Below, one piece after another: positions 35,751 through 44,775 of a stretch of DNA of 64,000 bases; the stretch's first letter is position 1, and the number at the start of each line of letters is the position of its first letter. The DNA lies in NCBI RefSeq assembly GCF_014267175.1, contig NZ_JACMTR010000002.1, forward strand, positions 1,562,001 to 1,626,000, read 5' to 3'. The notes beneath the pieces are model-generated. The model had not been told where the DNA came from, made no database searches, and saw only the letters and a list, made by a program, of their open reading frames with translations. This stretch comes from Pseudonocardia sp. C8 (lineage in GTDB: Bacteria; Actinomycetota; Actinomycetes; Mycobacteriales; Pseudonocardiaceae). Position numbers and translations under genes: made by a program.

Positions 35751-36647
35751 ATGACGAACGGCACCACCGTCGGTGCGCCCGCGCCACCGGAGTCCCCGCC
35801 CCGGACCGGGCACTGGTTCGAGGACTTCGCGGTCGGGCAGGTCTTCACCGGCCCGCCGCGCACGTTCGGCCCCGACGTCGTCGCGGCGTTCGCCGAGATC
35901 AGCGGCGACCGGGCTGCCCTGCACACCGAGCACGGCCACACCCCGGACGGGCGGCCGCTGGTCCACGGCCCGCTCGGCGAGGCCGGCTTCTTCGGCTGGC
36001 ACCACGAGCTCGGCCTCTCCGAGCACGTCGAGGCCGCCCTCGACACGCGCTGGGAGTACCTCGCCCCGATCCACGTCGGGGACACCGTCACCTACGAGAT
36101 GACCGTGGTGCGGGCCCGGCGCACCTCGGCGCTGCGCAACGGCGTGGTCGGCCGGTCCGTCGTCGTGCGCAACCAGGACGGCGCCGTCGTCCAGCGGGGG
36201 CGCACGTCCGCTCTGGTCACCGCGCGCGCCGCCGTCGACGACCACGCCGACCGGGTCGGCCGGGCGTTCGCGACCACCGGGTGGGCACGCGCACTCGGGG
36301 ATCGGCTGGACGCGTCGGGCCCGTTCACCCGGGCCACCGCGACGTGGGACGGCACGATCGGGCTGCGGATCGGCGACGACGTGGTGCAGTTCCGCGTCTA
36401 CCGTGGCCGGGTGCTCGAGTGCGGGCGCCGCACCCCGCACGGCCCCACGTTCGTCCTCGGTGCCTCCGACCTGACGTGGGTGCAGCTGTTGACCGGCCCG
36501 GTGAACGACTTCACCGCGCGGACCATGCGGGACGAGTTCACCACCGACGGTGACGCCTACGAGTACCTCCGGATGACCGCCGCCCTCGTCGCACTGGTCG
36601 ACGAGGCCCGGGCTCTCGCCGGGGCCTGCGGGAAGGACGACCGATGA
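35751..36647 (+). CDS. MaoC-like hydratase/dehydratase fused to an SCP2-like domain
   Basis: 298 residues. The N-terminal half is a MaoC hot-dog domain (FEDFAVGQVFTGPPRTFGPD; catalytic Asp/His in ISGDRAALHTEHG and VHGPLGEA), which hydrates or dehydrates enoyl/hydroxyacyl-CoA. The C-terminal 100 residues resemble a sterol-carrier-protein-2 fold (TIGLRIGDDVVQFRVYRG, LVALVDEARALAG), perhaps holding the acyl chain. The fusion is unusual but I recall similar ones in actinomycetes. ATG at 35751. First gene of a tightly packed operon, translationally coupled to the hydrolase by ATGA. Confidence 0.82.
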   Translation: MTNGTTVGAPAPPESPPRTGHWFEDFAVGQVFTGPPRTFGPDVVAAFAEISGDRAALHTEHGHTPDGRPLVHGPLGEAGFFGWHHELGLSEHVEAALDTRWEYLAPIHVGDTVTYEMTVVRARRTSALRNGVVGRSVVVRNQDGAVVQRGRTSALVTARAAVDDHADRVGRAFATTGWARALGDRLDASGPFTRATATWDGTIGLRIGDDVVQFRVYRGRVLECGRRTPHGPTFVLGASDLTWVQLLTGPVNDFTARTMRDEFTTDGDAYEYLRMTAALVALVDEARALAGACGKDDR

Positions 36648-37465
36648 GGGCCGACTACGTCGAGGTGGGCGGCACGCGCACGTTCGTGCTCTCCGAGGGG
36701 GAGGGGCCGGGCGTGGTGTGCCTGCACACCGCGGGCCAGAACGGGGTCCAGTGGCGCGACACCCAGTCCGCGCTGGCCGCCCGCGGCTACCGGGTGGTCG
36801 TCCCCGACCTGCCCGGACACGGCCGGTCGGAGCCTGCGTCGGGCGGGCCGGTCCGCGATCTCGCGGACTACGCGTCCTGGTGCGAGGAGCTGGTCGGCGC
36901 GCTCGGGATGGAGCGGCCGTTCGTGGTCGGCTGCTCGATCGGCGGCGCGATCGCCCTGCAGCTGGCGGTGCGCTGCGGCGACCGGCTCGCAGGGGCGGTC
37001 GCGATGGCCGCGCACGGCGGGACCGACACGCCGGGCCTGAGCGTGCGGGGCCTGGAGCGCGAGCTCAGCGACACCGCCGCACCGAGCCGCTCGGACCGCA
37101 CCTACTTCGGCACGCTCGCCGTGGTGGGCAGCGGGGTGCCGGCCGCGCGTGCCGAGCTGATCGCGCGCATGCACCGCCGGGAGGACCCCGAGATCTCCAC
37201 CAGCGACCTCATCGGCTGGGCGACCCACGACGTCCGGGACGGGCTCGGCGGGGTCGCCTGCCCGGTCCGGCTCGTGGTCGGATCGGACGACCTGTGGGTG
37301 GACCCGGCCGACGCCCGCCGTGCCGCCGACGCGATCCCCGACGCCCGGTACACGCTGCTCGACGGCATCGGGCACTACCCGATGGAGGAGCTCGACGACT
37401 TCGCCGCGATCCTCGACGGCTGGCTGCGCGAGCTGGCCGCCCGGCCGGCGGGGGTGACCGCATGA
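36644..37465 (+). CDS. Alpha/beta-hydrolase
   Basis: 273 residues with the hydrolase fold: oxyanion region LHTAGQNGVQWRDTQ, nucleophile elbow GCSIGGAIAL (Ser near residue 86), acid in VGSDDLWVDP and histidine in LDGIGHYPMEE. Probably hydrolyses a C-C bond, ester or lactone in the pathway; the enol-lactone hydrolase/C-C hydrolase subtype is possible. ATG overlaps the MaoC-SCP2 stop and its own stop overlaps the ligase start by ATGA. Confidence 0.87.
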   Translation: MRADYVEVGGTRTFVLSEGEGPGVVCLHTAGQNGVQWRDTQSALAARGYRVVVPDLPGHGRSEPASGGPVRDLADYASWCEELVGALGMERPFVVGCSIGGAIALQLAVRCGDRLAGAVAMAAHGGTDTPGLSVRGLERELSDTAAPSRSDRTYFGTLAVVGSGVPAARAELIARMHRREDPEISTSDLIGWATHDVRDGLGGVACPVRLVVGSDDLWVDPADARRAADAIPDARYTLLDGIGHYPMEELDDFAAILDGWLRELAARPAGVTA

Positions 37466-39099
37466 GCCGCGAGACCCTGACCGGACTGCTCACCGACACC
37501 GTCGCCGGCGCACCCGGCTCGGTCGTGGTCGTCGACGGTGGCCCCGAGCCGCGCCGGGTGACCCGCGACGAGCTGTGGCGGCGCACCGTCGCCCTGCGGG
37601 ACGACCTGCGCGGTCGCGGGGTCGGGGAGGGCGACTGCGTCGGGGTGTGGCTGCCGAACTGGTCCGACGCCGTCGTCGCCCAGTTCGCGGCCGCCGCGCT
37701 CGGGGCGCACGTCATCGGCATCAACACCCGCTACGGTGTCGCCGACGTCGTCCACGTCCTGCGGCACGCCCGCCCGGCGGTCGTGCTCGTCGCGCACGGG
37801 TTCCTAAGCCTCGACCTCGCCGCGACGCTGCACGCCGCTGTCTCCGAGGCCGGGGTCGCGGCACCGTCGGTCGGGGTCGTCACCGGTCCCGGAGCCGCCC
37901 CGGCGACCGACACCGACGCGGCCGGCTACGACGTGGGCGCCGGCGCGTGGGTGCCGGCACCGCCCGCGTCCGGTGCCCTGGACCTGACGGCGCTGTCGGG
38001 CGCACCGGACGCGCTCGCCGTGGCGTTCACGACGTCCGGCTCGACCGGGATGCCCAAGCTCGCCGCCCACCTCGGCAGCGCGGTCGCCGCGCACGCCCGC
38101 CACGTCGCCGCGGCCGGCCGCTGGGACGCCGGTTCGGTCAGCCTGGTCGTGCTCCCGCTGTCCGGCGTGTTCGGCTACGTCCCGGCGATGACGGCGATCG
38201 CGGCCGGTGGCGCGGCGCTGCTGGAGCCGGTGTTCGACACCGGGCTCGTGTTGGCGCACATGGCCGAGTTCGCCGTGACCCACCTGGCCTGCGCCGACGA
38301 CGTCGCCGGCCGGCTGATGGCGCAGTGGCGCGATGGCCCGGTCGATCTCGATGCATGGCGCATGCTGCTGATCGGCGACTTCTACGGCAACTCGATGCAG
38401 GTGTCGGCGTGGGCGGAGGACGAGACCGGCACCCCGGCGCTGGGTATCTACGGCTCGAGCGAGGTGTTCGCGCTGACCTCGTTCTGGCGCGAGCACGACC
38501 CGGTCCCGGCCCGGCGGCGCGCCGGCGGGCGGCCGGTCTCCGCCGGGATCGAGGTGCGGGCCGCCGACCCGGTCACCGGCGGGCCCTCGCCGGACGGCGA
38601 GCCGGGCGAGCTGCAGTTCCGGGGTTACCACGTCGTCGACGCCTACCTCGGCGACGACGGGTCGATCCGGGCGCGCTCGTTCACCGACGACGGCTGGTTC
38701 CGCTCCGGCGACCTCGGGTCGGTGCACCCGGACGGCTCATTCGACTACCTGTGCCGGATGGGGGACTCGCTGCGCCTGCGGGGGTTCCTGGTCGAGCCCG
38801 CGGAGATCGAGACGCGGCTGGCGGAGCACCCCGCGGTGGCCCGCACCAAGGTCGTCGGCGTCACCGCCGACGGCGACACCCGGGCGGTCGCGTTCGTGGA
38901 AGCGGTGCCCGGGAGCGACCCGGACCCGGCCGCGCTGCGGGACTGGTGCGCGTCGGCGCTGGCCCGGTTCAAGGTCCCCGACTCGGTGCACGTGATCGAC
39001 GAGATGCCGACGACGGTCGGCACGAACGGTTCGAAGATCCGGGCGGACGCGCTGCGCGAGCTCGCCCGGCAGTTGACGACCCGGGAGGCCCGGCCGTGA
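37462..39099 (+). CDS. AMP-forming acyl-CoA synthetase
   Basis: 545 residues with the AMP-binding motif TTSGSTGMPK at about residue 192, YGSSE, the GELQFRGYHVVDAYLG stretch, DGWFRSGDLG, and the final lysine in TVGTNGSKIR. It activates the pathway acid to its CoA ester, perhaps after import by the MHS transporter. Start at ATG 37462 overlapping the previous stop. Fourth-base overlap with thiolase at its end. Substrate unknown. Confidence 0.92.
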   Translation: MSRETLTGLLTDTVAGAPGSVVVVDGGPEPRRVTRDELWRRTVALRDDLRGRGVGEGDCVGVWLPNWSDAVVAQFAAAALGAHVIGINTRYGVADVVHVLRHARPAVVLVAHGFLSLDLAATLHAAVSEAGVAAPSVGVVTGPGAAPATDTDAAGYDVGAGAWVPAPPASGALDLTALSGAPDALAVAFTTSGSTGMPKLAAHLGSAVAAHARHVAAAGRWDAGSVSLVVLPLSGVFGYVPAMTAIAAGGAALLEPVFDTGLVLAHMAEFAVTHLACADDVAGRLMAQWRDGPVDLDAWRMLLIGDFYGNSMQVSAWAEDETGTPALGIYGSSEVFALTSFWREHDPVPARRRAGGRPVSAGIEVRAADPVTGGPSPDGEPGELQFRGYHVVDAYLGDDGSIRARSFTDDGWFRSGDLGSVHPDGSFDYLCRMGDSLRLRGFLVEPAEIETRLAEHPAVARTKVVGVTADGDTRAVAFVEAVPGSDPDPAALRDWCASALARFKVPDSVHVIDEMPTTVGTNGSKIRADALRELARQLTTREARP

Positions 39100-40322
39100 A
39101 CGCGCTGTCCGACGTGGTGATCTGCGACCCGGTACGCACGCCGGTCGGCGCCGACGGCGGGGTGTTCGCCGGTCTCACCGCCGCCGACCTCGCCACCCAC
39201 GCGCTGCGGGGGCTGCGGTCGCGGACCGGCCTCGGCGAGGGCGACGTCGACGATGTCGTGCTCGGCTACTGCTACCCGACCAGCGAGGCACCGGCGATCG
39301 GCCGAGTCGCGGCGCTGAACGCCGGGCTCGGGGTCGGCGTCGGCGGGATGCAGCTCGACCGGCGCTGCGGCTCCGGGCTGCAGGCGATCCTGCAGGCCGC
39401 GCTGACCGTCGGCCAGGGCTGGGCCGACGTCGTCGTCGCAGGTGGGGTGGAGGCGATGAGCCAGGCCGAGTACTACGCGCTCGGCCTGAAGAAGGGGATC
39501 CGGGCCGACGAGCTGACCCTGGTCAACCGGATCGCCCGCGGCCGCACGACGGCGGGCGGCACCGACTTCCCGGTCCCCGGCGGCATGCTGGAGACGGCGG
39601 AGAACCTGCGCGCCGAGTATCGGATCGGCCGGACGGAGCAGGACGAGTTCGCGCTGGCGTCGCAGGAGAAGGCTGTCGCCGCGACGAAGGAGGGCCGGTT
39701 CGCCGACGAGATCGTGCCGGTGACGGTGCCCGGCACCCGTCGCACGCCGGAGACGACGGTGACGCTCGACGAGCACCCCCGGCCCGGCCTCACGATGGAC
39801 GACCTGGCCCGGCTGCGGCCGGTGCGCGGCGACGTCGACCCGGACGCCACCGTCACCGCGGGCAACGCCTGCGGGCAGAGCGACGGCGCCGCAGCCTGCG
39901 TCGTCACTACGACCGGCCGGGCGGCGGAGCTCGGCCTGACCCCGTACCTGCGGATCGTGTCGTCCGCGCTGGCGGGGGTACCGCCGCGCACGATGGGCAT
40001 CGGCCCGGTCCCCGCCGTCGCGCGGGCGCTCGACCGGGCCGGGCTGACGCTGGCCGACATCGACCTGATCGAGATCAACGAGGCGTTCGCCGCGCAGGTC
40101 ATCGCGTGCCTGCGGGAGTGGCGGTTCACCCCGGCCGATGACGAGCGGCTCAACGTGAACGGCTCCGGGATCTCGCTCGGCCACCCCGCGGGTGCCACCG
40201 GCGGGCGGATCCTCGCGACGCTGGCCCACGAGATGCGCCGGCGCGGCAGCCGCTACGGCATCGAGACCATGTGCATGGGCGGCGGCCAGGGGCTGGCGGC
40301 GATCGTGGAGCGTGTCGGATGA
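39096..40322 (+). CDS. Thiolase (acetyl-CoA acyltransferase)
   Basis: 408 residues with all catalytic blocks: active Cys91 in DRRCGSGLQA, NEAFA, the GHPAGATG histidine loop and the C-terminal CMGGGQG cysteine. In a degradation operon it cleaves 3-ketoacyl-CoA with CoA, releasing acetyl-CoA. GTG start at 39096, within the ligase stop, no separate site needed. Its stop overlaps the next ATG. Confidence 0.95.
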   Translation: MNALSDVVICDPVRTPVGADGGVFAGLTAADLATHALRGLRSRTGLGEGDVDDVVLGYCYPTSEAPAIGRVAALNAGLGVGVGGMQLDRRCGSGLQAILQAALTVGQGWADVVVAGGVEAMSQAEYYALGLKKGIRADELTLVNRIARGRTTAGGTDFPVPGGMLETAENLRAEYRIGRTEQDEFALASQEKAVAATKEGRFADEIVPVTVPGTRRTPETTVTLDEHPRPGLTMDDLARLRPVRGDVDPDATVTAGNACGQSDGAAACVVTTTGRAAELGLTPYLRIVSSALAGVPPRTMGIGPVPAVARALDRAGLTLADIDLIEINEAFAAQVIACLREWRFTPADDERLNVNGSGISLGHPAGATGGRILATLAHEMRRRGSRYGIETMCMGGGQGLAAIVERVG

Positions 40323-41125
40323 ACGTGCTGTGGGTCTTCGCCCATCCCGAGCCGCGCTCGCTCGGCGGCGCGCTGCGCGACGACGCGGTCCGGGCCCTCG
40401 AGGCGGCCGGGCACTCGGTCACGCACTCGGACCTGTACGCCATGGACTGGAACGCGGTCGTGACCGCCGCCGACTACGGCCACGACCCGGCGGAGCGGTT
40501 CCGGGTCGGGCCCGTGTCCGGCACCGCGCTGGAACGCGGGACGCTGAGCGATGACGTGCTCGCCGAGCAGGACAAGATCAAGTCGGCGGACGCCGTCGTC
40601 CTCCAGTTCCCGCTCTGGTGGTACTCGGTGCCGGCGATCCTCAAGGGCTGGATCGACCGCGTCTTCGTGAAGGACTTCGCCTACGGGATCGCCGACCCGC
40701 AGCACCCGGGCCGCACGCTGCGTTACGGCGACGGCAACCTCGCAGGCCGGCGGGCACTCGTCGTCACCACGGCAGGCGGGCGGGAGGCGGCACTCGGACC
40801 GCGCGGCGTGAACGGCGACCTCGACGAGCTGCTGTTCCCGCTCACCCACGGGACGCTGTTCTACGTGGGCATGGACGTGCTGCCGACGGTCGCGGTGCCC
40901 GGCGCCAACCGGGTGTCCGACGACGAGTTCCGGGCCGCGGCGGCGCGCCTTCGCGAGCGGGTACTCGCGATCCCGGACACCGAGCCGATCGCGTTCCGCA
41001 GCCAGAACGGCGGCGACTACGACGACGACCTGGTCCTGCGCGACCACCACGCCCCCGGCCGCACCGGGCTCGGCGTGCACGTCGCACCGGCCCCGACCCG
41101 CAGGAGCGACGATGACGGCCACTGA
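40319..41125 (+). CDS. NAD(P)H quinone reductase-like flavoprotein
   Basis: 268 residues of the flavodoxin-like NQO1/KefF family: LWVFAHPEPRSLGGALRDDA at the start, the FMN/FAD stretch LQFPLWWYSVPAILKGWIDR and VTTAGGREAALG. It reduces quinones or an aromatic/enoyl intermediate with NAD(P)H. An acyl-CoA operon rarely contains one, which may hint at an aromatic or quinonoid substrate. ATG overlaps thiolase stop by ATGA. Confidence 0.88.
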   Translation: MNVLWVFAHPEPRSLGGALRDDAVRALEAAGHSVTHSDLYAMDWNAVVTAADYGHDPAERFRVGPVSGTALERGTLSDDVLAEQDKIKSADAVVLQFPLWWYSVPAILKGWIDRVFVKDFAYGIADPQHPGRTLRYGDGNLAGRRALVVTTAGGREAALGPRGVNGDLDELLFPLTHGTLFYVGMDVLPTVAVPGANRVSDDEFRAAAARLRERVLAIPDTEPIAFRSQNGGDYDDDLVLRDHHAPGRTGLGVHVAPAPTRRSDDDGH

Positions 41126-42287
41126 GGCACCAGGGCCCTTCCTCACCGAGGACCGCTTGGCGATCCGCGACCTGGCGCGCGAGTTCGCCACCAAGGAGGT
41201 CCTGCCGGTCGCGAACGAGCTCGACCCGGTGCAGGGCGAGATTCCGATGGAGCTCCGCGCGAAGATGGCCGAGCTGGGCTTCTTCGGGATCCTGATCCCG
41301 GAGGAGTACGGCGGCCTGGGGCTCGGGCTGTCCGAGTACGCCGTCGTCGTCGAGGAACTGGCCCGGGCCTGGATGAGCGTGGCCAGCCTGATCGCCCGCG
41401 GCCAGCAGTTCACGGCCGGGTTCGACGAGGGCCAGCGCCGCCGCTACCTGCCGGCGATGGCACGGGGCGAATTCCTCAGCGCGTTCGCGCTGTCCGAGGC
41501 CGAGGCCGGCTCCGACGTCGCGAACCTGAGCTGTCGGGCCACCCCGGACGGCGACGGCTGGCGGATCGACGGCCAGAAGATGTGGTGCACGTTCGCCGAC
41601 GGCTCCGACTACCTGCAGGTGTTCGCCCGGACCTCGCCGGTCGATCCGGCGCACCGCTCCCGCGGCGTGACCTGCTTCCTGATGCCCAAGCAGCGGGGCA
41701 CGCTCCCCGATGGCGTGACCGGCACGCCGGTGCGCAAGATCGGTTACCACGGCTGGAAGACCTGGGAGCTGTCGTTCGACGGCGCCATGGCCCGCGAGGT
41801 CGTGGGGGAGGTCGGACAGGGCTTCCGGATCGCGATGGGTGATCTCGACACGGCCCGGATCCACACCGCCGCCCGCGCGATCGGTCTGGCCCGCGGAGCG
41901 CTGGAGGACGCGATCGCCTACGCCGGTCAGCGCGTCCAGTTCGGACGCCCGATCGGGGAGAACCAGGCGATCCGGTTCACGATCGCGGACATGGCGGCGC
42001 AGATCGAGGCGTCGCGGGCGTTGATGTACCAGGTCTGCACGGCCGTCGACGCGGGCATGCCCAGCCCGGTGCAGGCGTCGATGGTCAAGCTCGTCGCCTC
42101 CGAGATGGCGGAGCGGGTGACGAGCTCGGGCGTGCAGATCCACGGCGGTGCGGGGTACACCTCGGACTTCCCGGCCGAGCGCTACTGGCGCGACGCCCGC
42201 CTGACGAAGATCTTCGAGGGGACGTCCGAGATCCAGATGCGGATCATCTCCGACGCGTTGCTGGGGCGCCCGGAGGCGCGGGCCTGA
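41112..42287 (+). CDS. Acyl-CoA dehydrogenase
   Basis: 391 residues, complete: FAD/substrate signature AFALSEAEAGSDVANLSC near residue 126, ATP/FAD loop RIDGQKMWCTFAD, the QFGRPIGENQAIRF stretch and the catalytic base Glu in KIFEGTSEIQ. It oxidises a saturated acyl-CoA to enoyl-CoA for the MaoC domain to hydrate. Last gene of the operon, overlapping the quinone reductase end by 14 bases. The flavin electrons presumably go to ETF. Confidence 0.95.
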   Translation: MTATEAPGPFLTEDRLAIRDLAREFATKEVLPVANELDPVQGEIPMELRAKMAELGFFGILIPEEYGGLGLGLSEYAVVVEELARAWMSVASLIARGQQFTAGFDEGQRRRYLPAMARGEFLSAFALSEAEAGSDVANLSCRATPDGDGWRIDGQKMWCTFADGSDYLQVFARTSPVDPAHRSRGVTCFLMPKQRGTLPDGVTGTPVRKIGYHGWKTWELSFDGAMAREVVGEVGQGFRIAMGDLDTARIHTAARAIGLARGALEDAIAYAGQRVQFGRPIGENQAIRFTIADMAAQIEASRALMYQVCTAVDAGMPSPVQASMVKLVASEMAERVTSSGVQIHGGAGYTSDFPAERYWRDARLTKIFEGTSEIQMRIISDALLGRPEARA

Positions 42288-42382
42288 GCTGGCCGCCTTC
42301 CGGCCATTGCCTCAGCCGCGGCCTCCCCGGTGCCGCGCGGTACGGTCCCCATCCTGGTGGGCGGGTCCGGCCGGGAGGACAC

Positions 42383-43273
42383 GTGGAGCTGCGACAGCTG
42401 GTCGCGTTCGTCGCAGTGGGCGAGGAACTGCACTTCGGACGCGCGGCGGCCCGCCTGCACGTCGCCCAGTCCCCGCTCAGCCGCCAGATCCGGGCTCTCG
42501 AACGCCGGCTCGGGACGACGCTGTTCGAACGCAGCACGCGCAGCGTCCGGCTCACCGCCGAGGGTGAGGCGCTGTTGCACCACGCCCGCCGTGTACTCGA
42601 CGAGGTCGCGCTCGCGGAGCGGTCGGTCCGGGCCGCGGGGGAGGGCGCGGTGGGCCGGGTCAGCATCGGCTTCGCCGGCGCGAGCAGCTACGACGTCCTC
42701 CCGCGGCTGACCCGCGCGGTGACGTCCGACCTCCCCGGCGTCGAGCTCGTCCTGCAGGGACAGACGTACTCCGGGCAGGCGCTGAACGAGGTCGCCGACT
42801 CCGAGCTCGACATCGGGTTCGTCGCGATGCCGGTCCGCGCCGGCATCAGCGCCCGGGTGGTGCGACTCGAGACGCTCACGGTGGCCCTGCCGGACACCCA
42901 CCCGCTGGCGGCGCGGGAGTCCGTCGCGCTTCCGGAACTTGCGGGGGAGTCGTTCGTGTCGTTCCCGGCCGGCCGTGGTTCGGCCGTGCGCGCCACCGCC
43001 GACCGGGCCTGCTTCGACGCGGGATTCACGCCGCGGGTGGCTCAGGAGGTTCCCGACTCGTACACGCTCCTCACGCTGGTCGGGGCCGAGGTCGGGGTGG
43101 CACTGGTGGTCTCGTCGGCGCGGCGGATCCGCACCGACCATGTCGTGTTCCGGCCGATCGGCGACGGGGCGCCCGTCATGCCGATCGCGCTCGCGTGGCG
43201 TGCGGACAACCCGTCGCGGGCGGTGCGCGCCGTCCTCTCCGTCGCCGAACGCGTCCTGCCGACTCCTACCTGA
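42383..43273 (+). CDS. LysR-family regulator
   Basis: 296 residues with an N-terminal LysR helix-turn-helix (ELRQLVAFVAVGEELHFGRA, LHVAQSPLSRQIRALERRLG) and an effector-binding domain of the PBP type. GTG at 42383 with GGGAGGAC upstream. It precedes, in the same direction, the second MHS-AidB-CaiB operon starting at 43424, which it likely controls. No ATC-N9-GAT pair was noticed in the intervening 150 bases. Confidence 0.92.
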   Translation: MELRQLVAFVAVGEELHFGRAAARLHVAQSPLSRQIRALERRLGTTLFERSTRSVRLTAEGEALLHHARRVLDEVALAERSVRAAGEGAVGRVSIGFAGASSYDVLPRLTRAVTSDLPGVELVLQGQTYSGQALNEVADSELDIGFVAMPVRAGISARVVRLETLTVALPDTHPLAARESVALPELAGESFVSFPAGRGSAVRATADRACFDAGFTPRVAQEVPDSYTLLTLVGAEVGVALVVSSARRIRTDHVVFRPIGDGAPVMPIALAWRADNPSRAVRAVLSVAERVLPTPT

Positions 43274-43423
43274 CACCACTATGCCCGATCAGGTCTCAGT
43301 GCGTGCCTGAAAAGGTCCTTGACCGGCCATAATGCGCGTTGCCACAGTCGTGGCACTCCTCCTTCCGCGCGTTCGCCGGCGAGCGTTCGTGGCCGAGGAC
43401 CGTCCGCGACAAGGAAGTCAGGG

Positions 43424-44743
43424 ATGACCGAACCAGCAGATCCGGTACGGACGAACGAGACCGCGGCCCCGGACGGGATGCCCCGCGAGGCGAAGAAGGC
43501 CGGGGTCACCGCTTTCATCGGAACCACCGTCGAATGGTTCGACTTCTACATCTACGGGACCGCGTCGGCGTTGGTCTTCGGCAGGCTGTTCTTCCCCGAG
43601 ATGACGCCGGCGATCGGCACGCTGGCCGCGTTCGGCACCTTCTGGGTCGGGTTCCTCGCCCGCCCGCTGGGCGGCGTGATCTTCGGTCACATCGGTGACC
43701 GGATCGGCCGCAAGAAGGCGCTGATCACGACGCTGACGATGATGGCCGTCGCGACGACGGGTGTCGGGTTGCTGCCGACCTATGCGCAGATCGGCATCGC
43801 TGCGCCCGTCCTGCTGATCGTGCTGCGCATGATCCAGGGCGTGGCGATGGGCGGTGAGTGGGGCGGCGCGGTCCTGATCGCCACCGAGTACGCCCCGCGG
43901 CACAAGAGGATCCTCTACGGGGCGTTCGCCCAGCAGGGCTCGCCGGTGGGCAACCTGCTGGCGACCGTCTCGTTCCTCGGGATCGCCCAGCTGTCCGAGC
44001 CGGCGTTCGAGTCGTGGGGCTGGCGGGTTCCGTTCCTGTCCTCGCTGGTTCTCCTCATGGTCGGGCTGTTCATCCGCCTGCGCATGGCCGAGACCCCGGA
44101 GATGACCCGGCTGCTGGAGTCGAAGCGCACGGCGAAGCTCCCGATCCGGGACGTGCTGCGCCATCACCGCCTGCTCGTCGCGCTGGGTGTCGGCGCGGGC
44201 GCGGCCGGCGTCGCGATCACCTACGTGAAGACGACCTTCGCGCTGTCCTGGGCCACCACCGAGCTGACGTTCGACCGCAGCACGTTCCTCACCGTCATCA
44301 CCGTCGCCCTGGTCGTCCAGGTGGTCGTCCAGCCCTTCGGTGCCGTGCTCGCGAGCCGGATCGATCTCCGGCGCGCGGTCCTGTGGATGCTGTTGCCCGA
44401 GATCGTGCTGCTGCCCCTGATGTTCGTCCTGCTGCAGACCGGGTCGACCGGGCTGGCGATGATCGGCATGGCACTCGCGACCGTCCCGCACGCGATGTTC
44501 TACGCGGCGCTGGCCGGGATCCTGTCCGAGGTCTTCCCGGTCGACGTCCGGTACACGGCCACCTCGCTCGCCTACCAGCTCTGCACGACGATCTTCGCGG
44601 GCACCGCGCCGCTGGCGTCGCAGACGCTGCTCACCGCGACCGGCTCCATCTGGGCCGTCGTCGGGCTCGGTCTCGGGTTCGTCCTCGTCTCGATCGTCTG
44701 CACCGGTGCGCTGATCCGCCGCAGCACCTGGTCGACCGCGTGA
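43424..44743 (+). CDS. MFS transporter, MHS type
   Basis: 439 residues, 12 helices, MHS marks VEWFDFYIYGTASALVFG, RPLGGVIFGHIGDRIGRKKA and VAMGGEWGGAVLIATEYAP. Likely imports an organic acid or amine with protons. ATG at 43424. Its final bases are close to the next coding start, suggesting one transcript with the AidB-like dehydrogenase and CaiB. Confidence 0.92.
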   Translation: MTEPADPVRTNETAAPDGMPREAKKAGVTAFIGTTVEWFDFYIYGTASALVFGRLFFPEMTPAIGTLAAFGTFWVGFLARPLGGVIFGHIGDRIGRKKALITTLTMMAVATTGVGLLPTYAQIGIAAPVLLIVLRMIQGVAMGGEWGGAVLIATEYAPRHKRILYGAFAQQGSPVGNLLATVSFLGIAQLSEPAFESWGWRVPFLSSLVLLMVGLFIRLRMAETPEMTRLLESKRTAKLPIRDVLRHHRLLVALGVGAGAAGVAITYVKTTFALSWATTELTFDRSTFLTVITVALVVQVVVQPFGAVLASRIDLRRAVLWMLLPEIVLLPLMFVLLQTGSTGLAMIGMALATVPHAMFYAALAGILSEVFPVDVRYTATSLAYQLCTTIFAGTAPLASQTLLTATGSIWAVVGLGLGFVLVSIVCTGALIRRSTWSTA

Positions 44744-44775
44744 CCACCACGCCGTACCGCTCGGAAGGAACGCTC

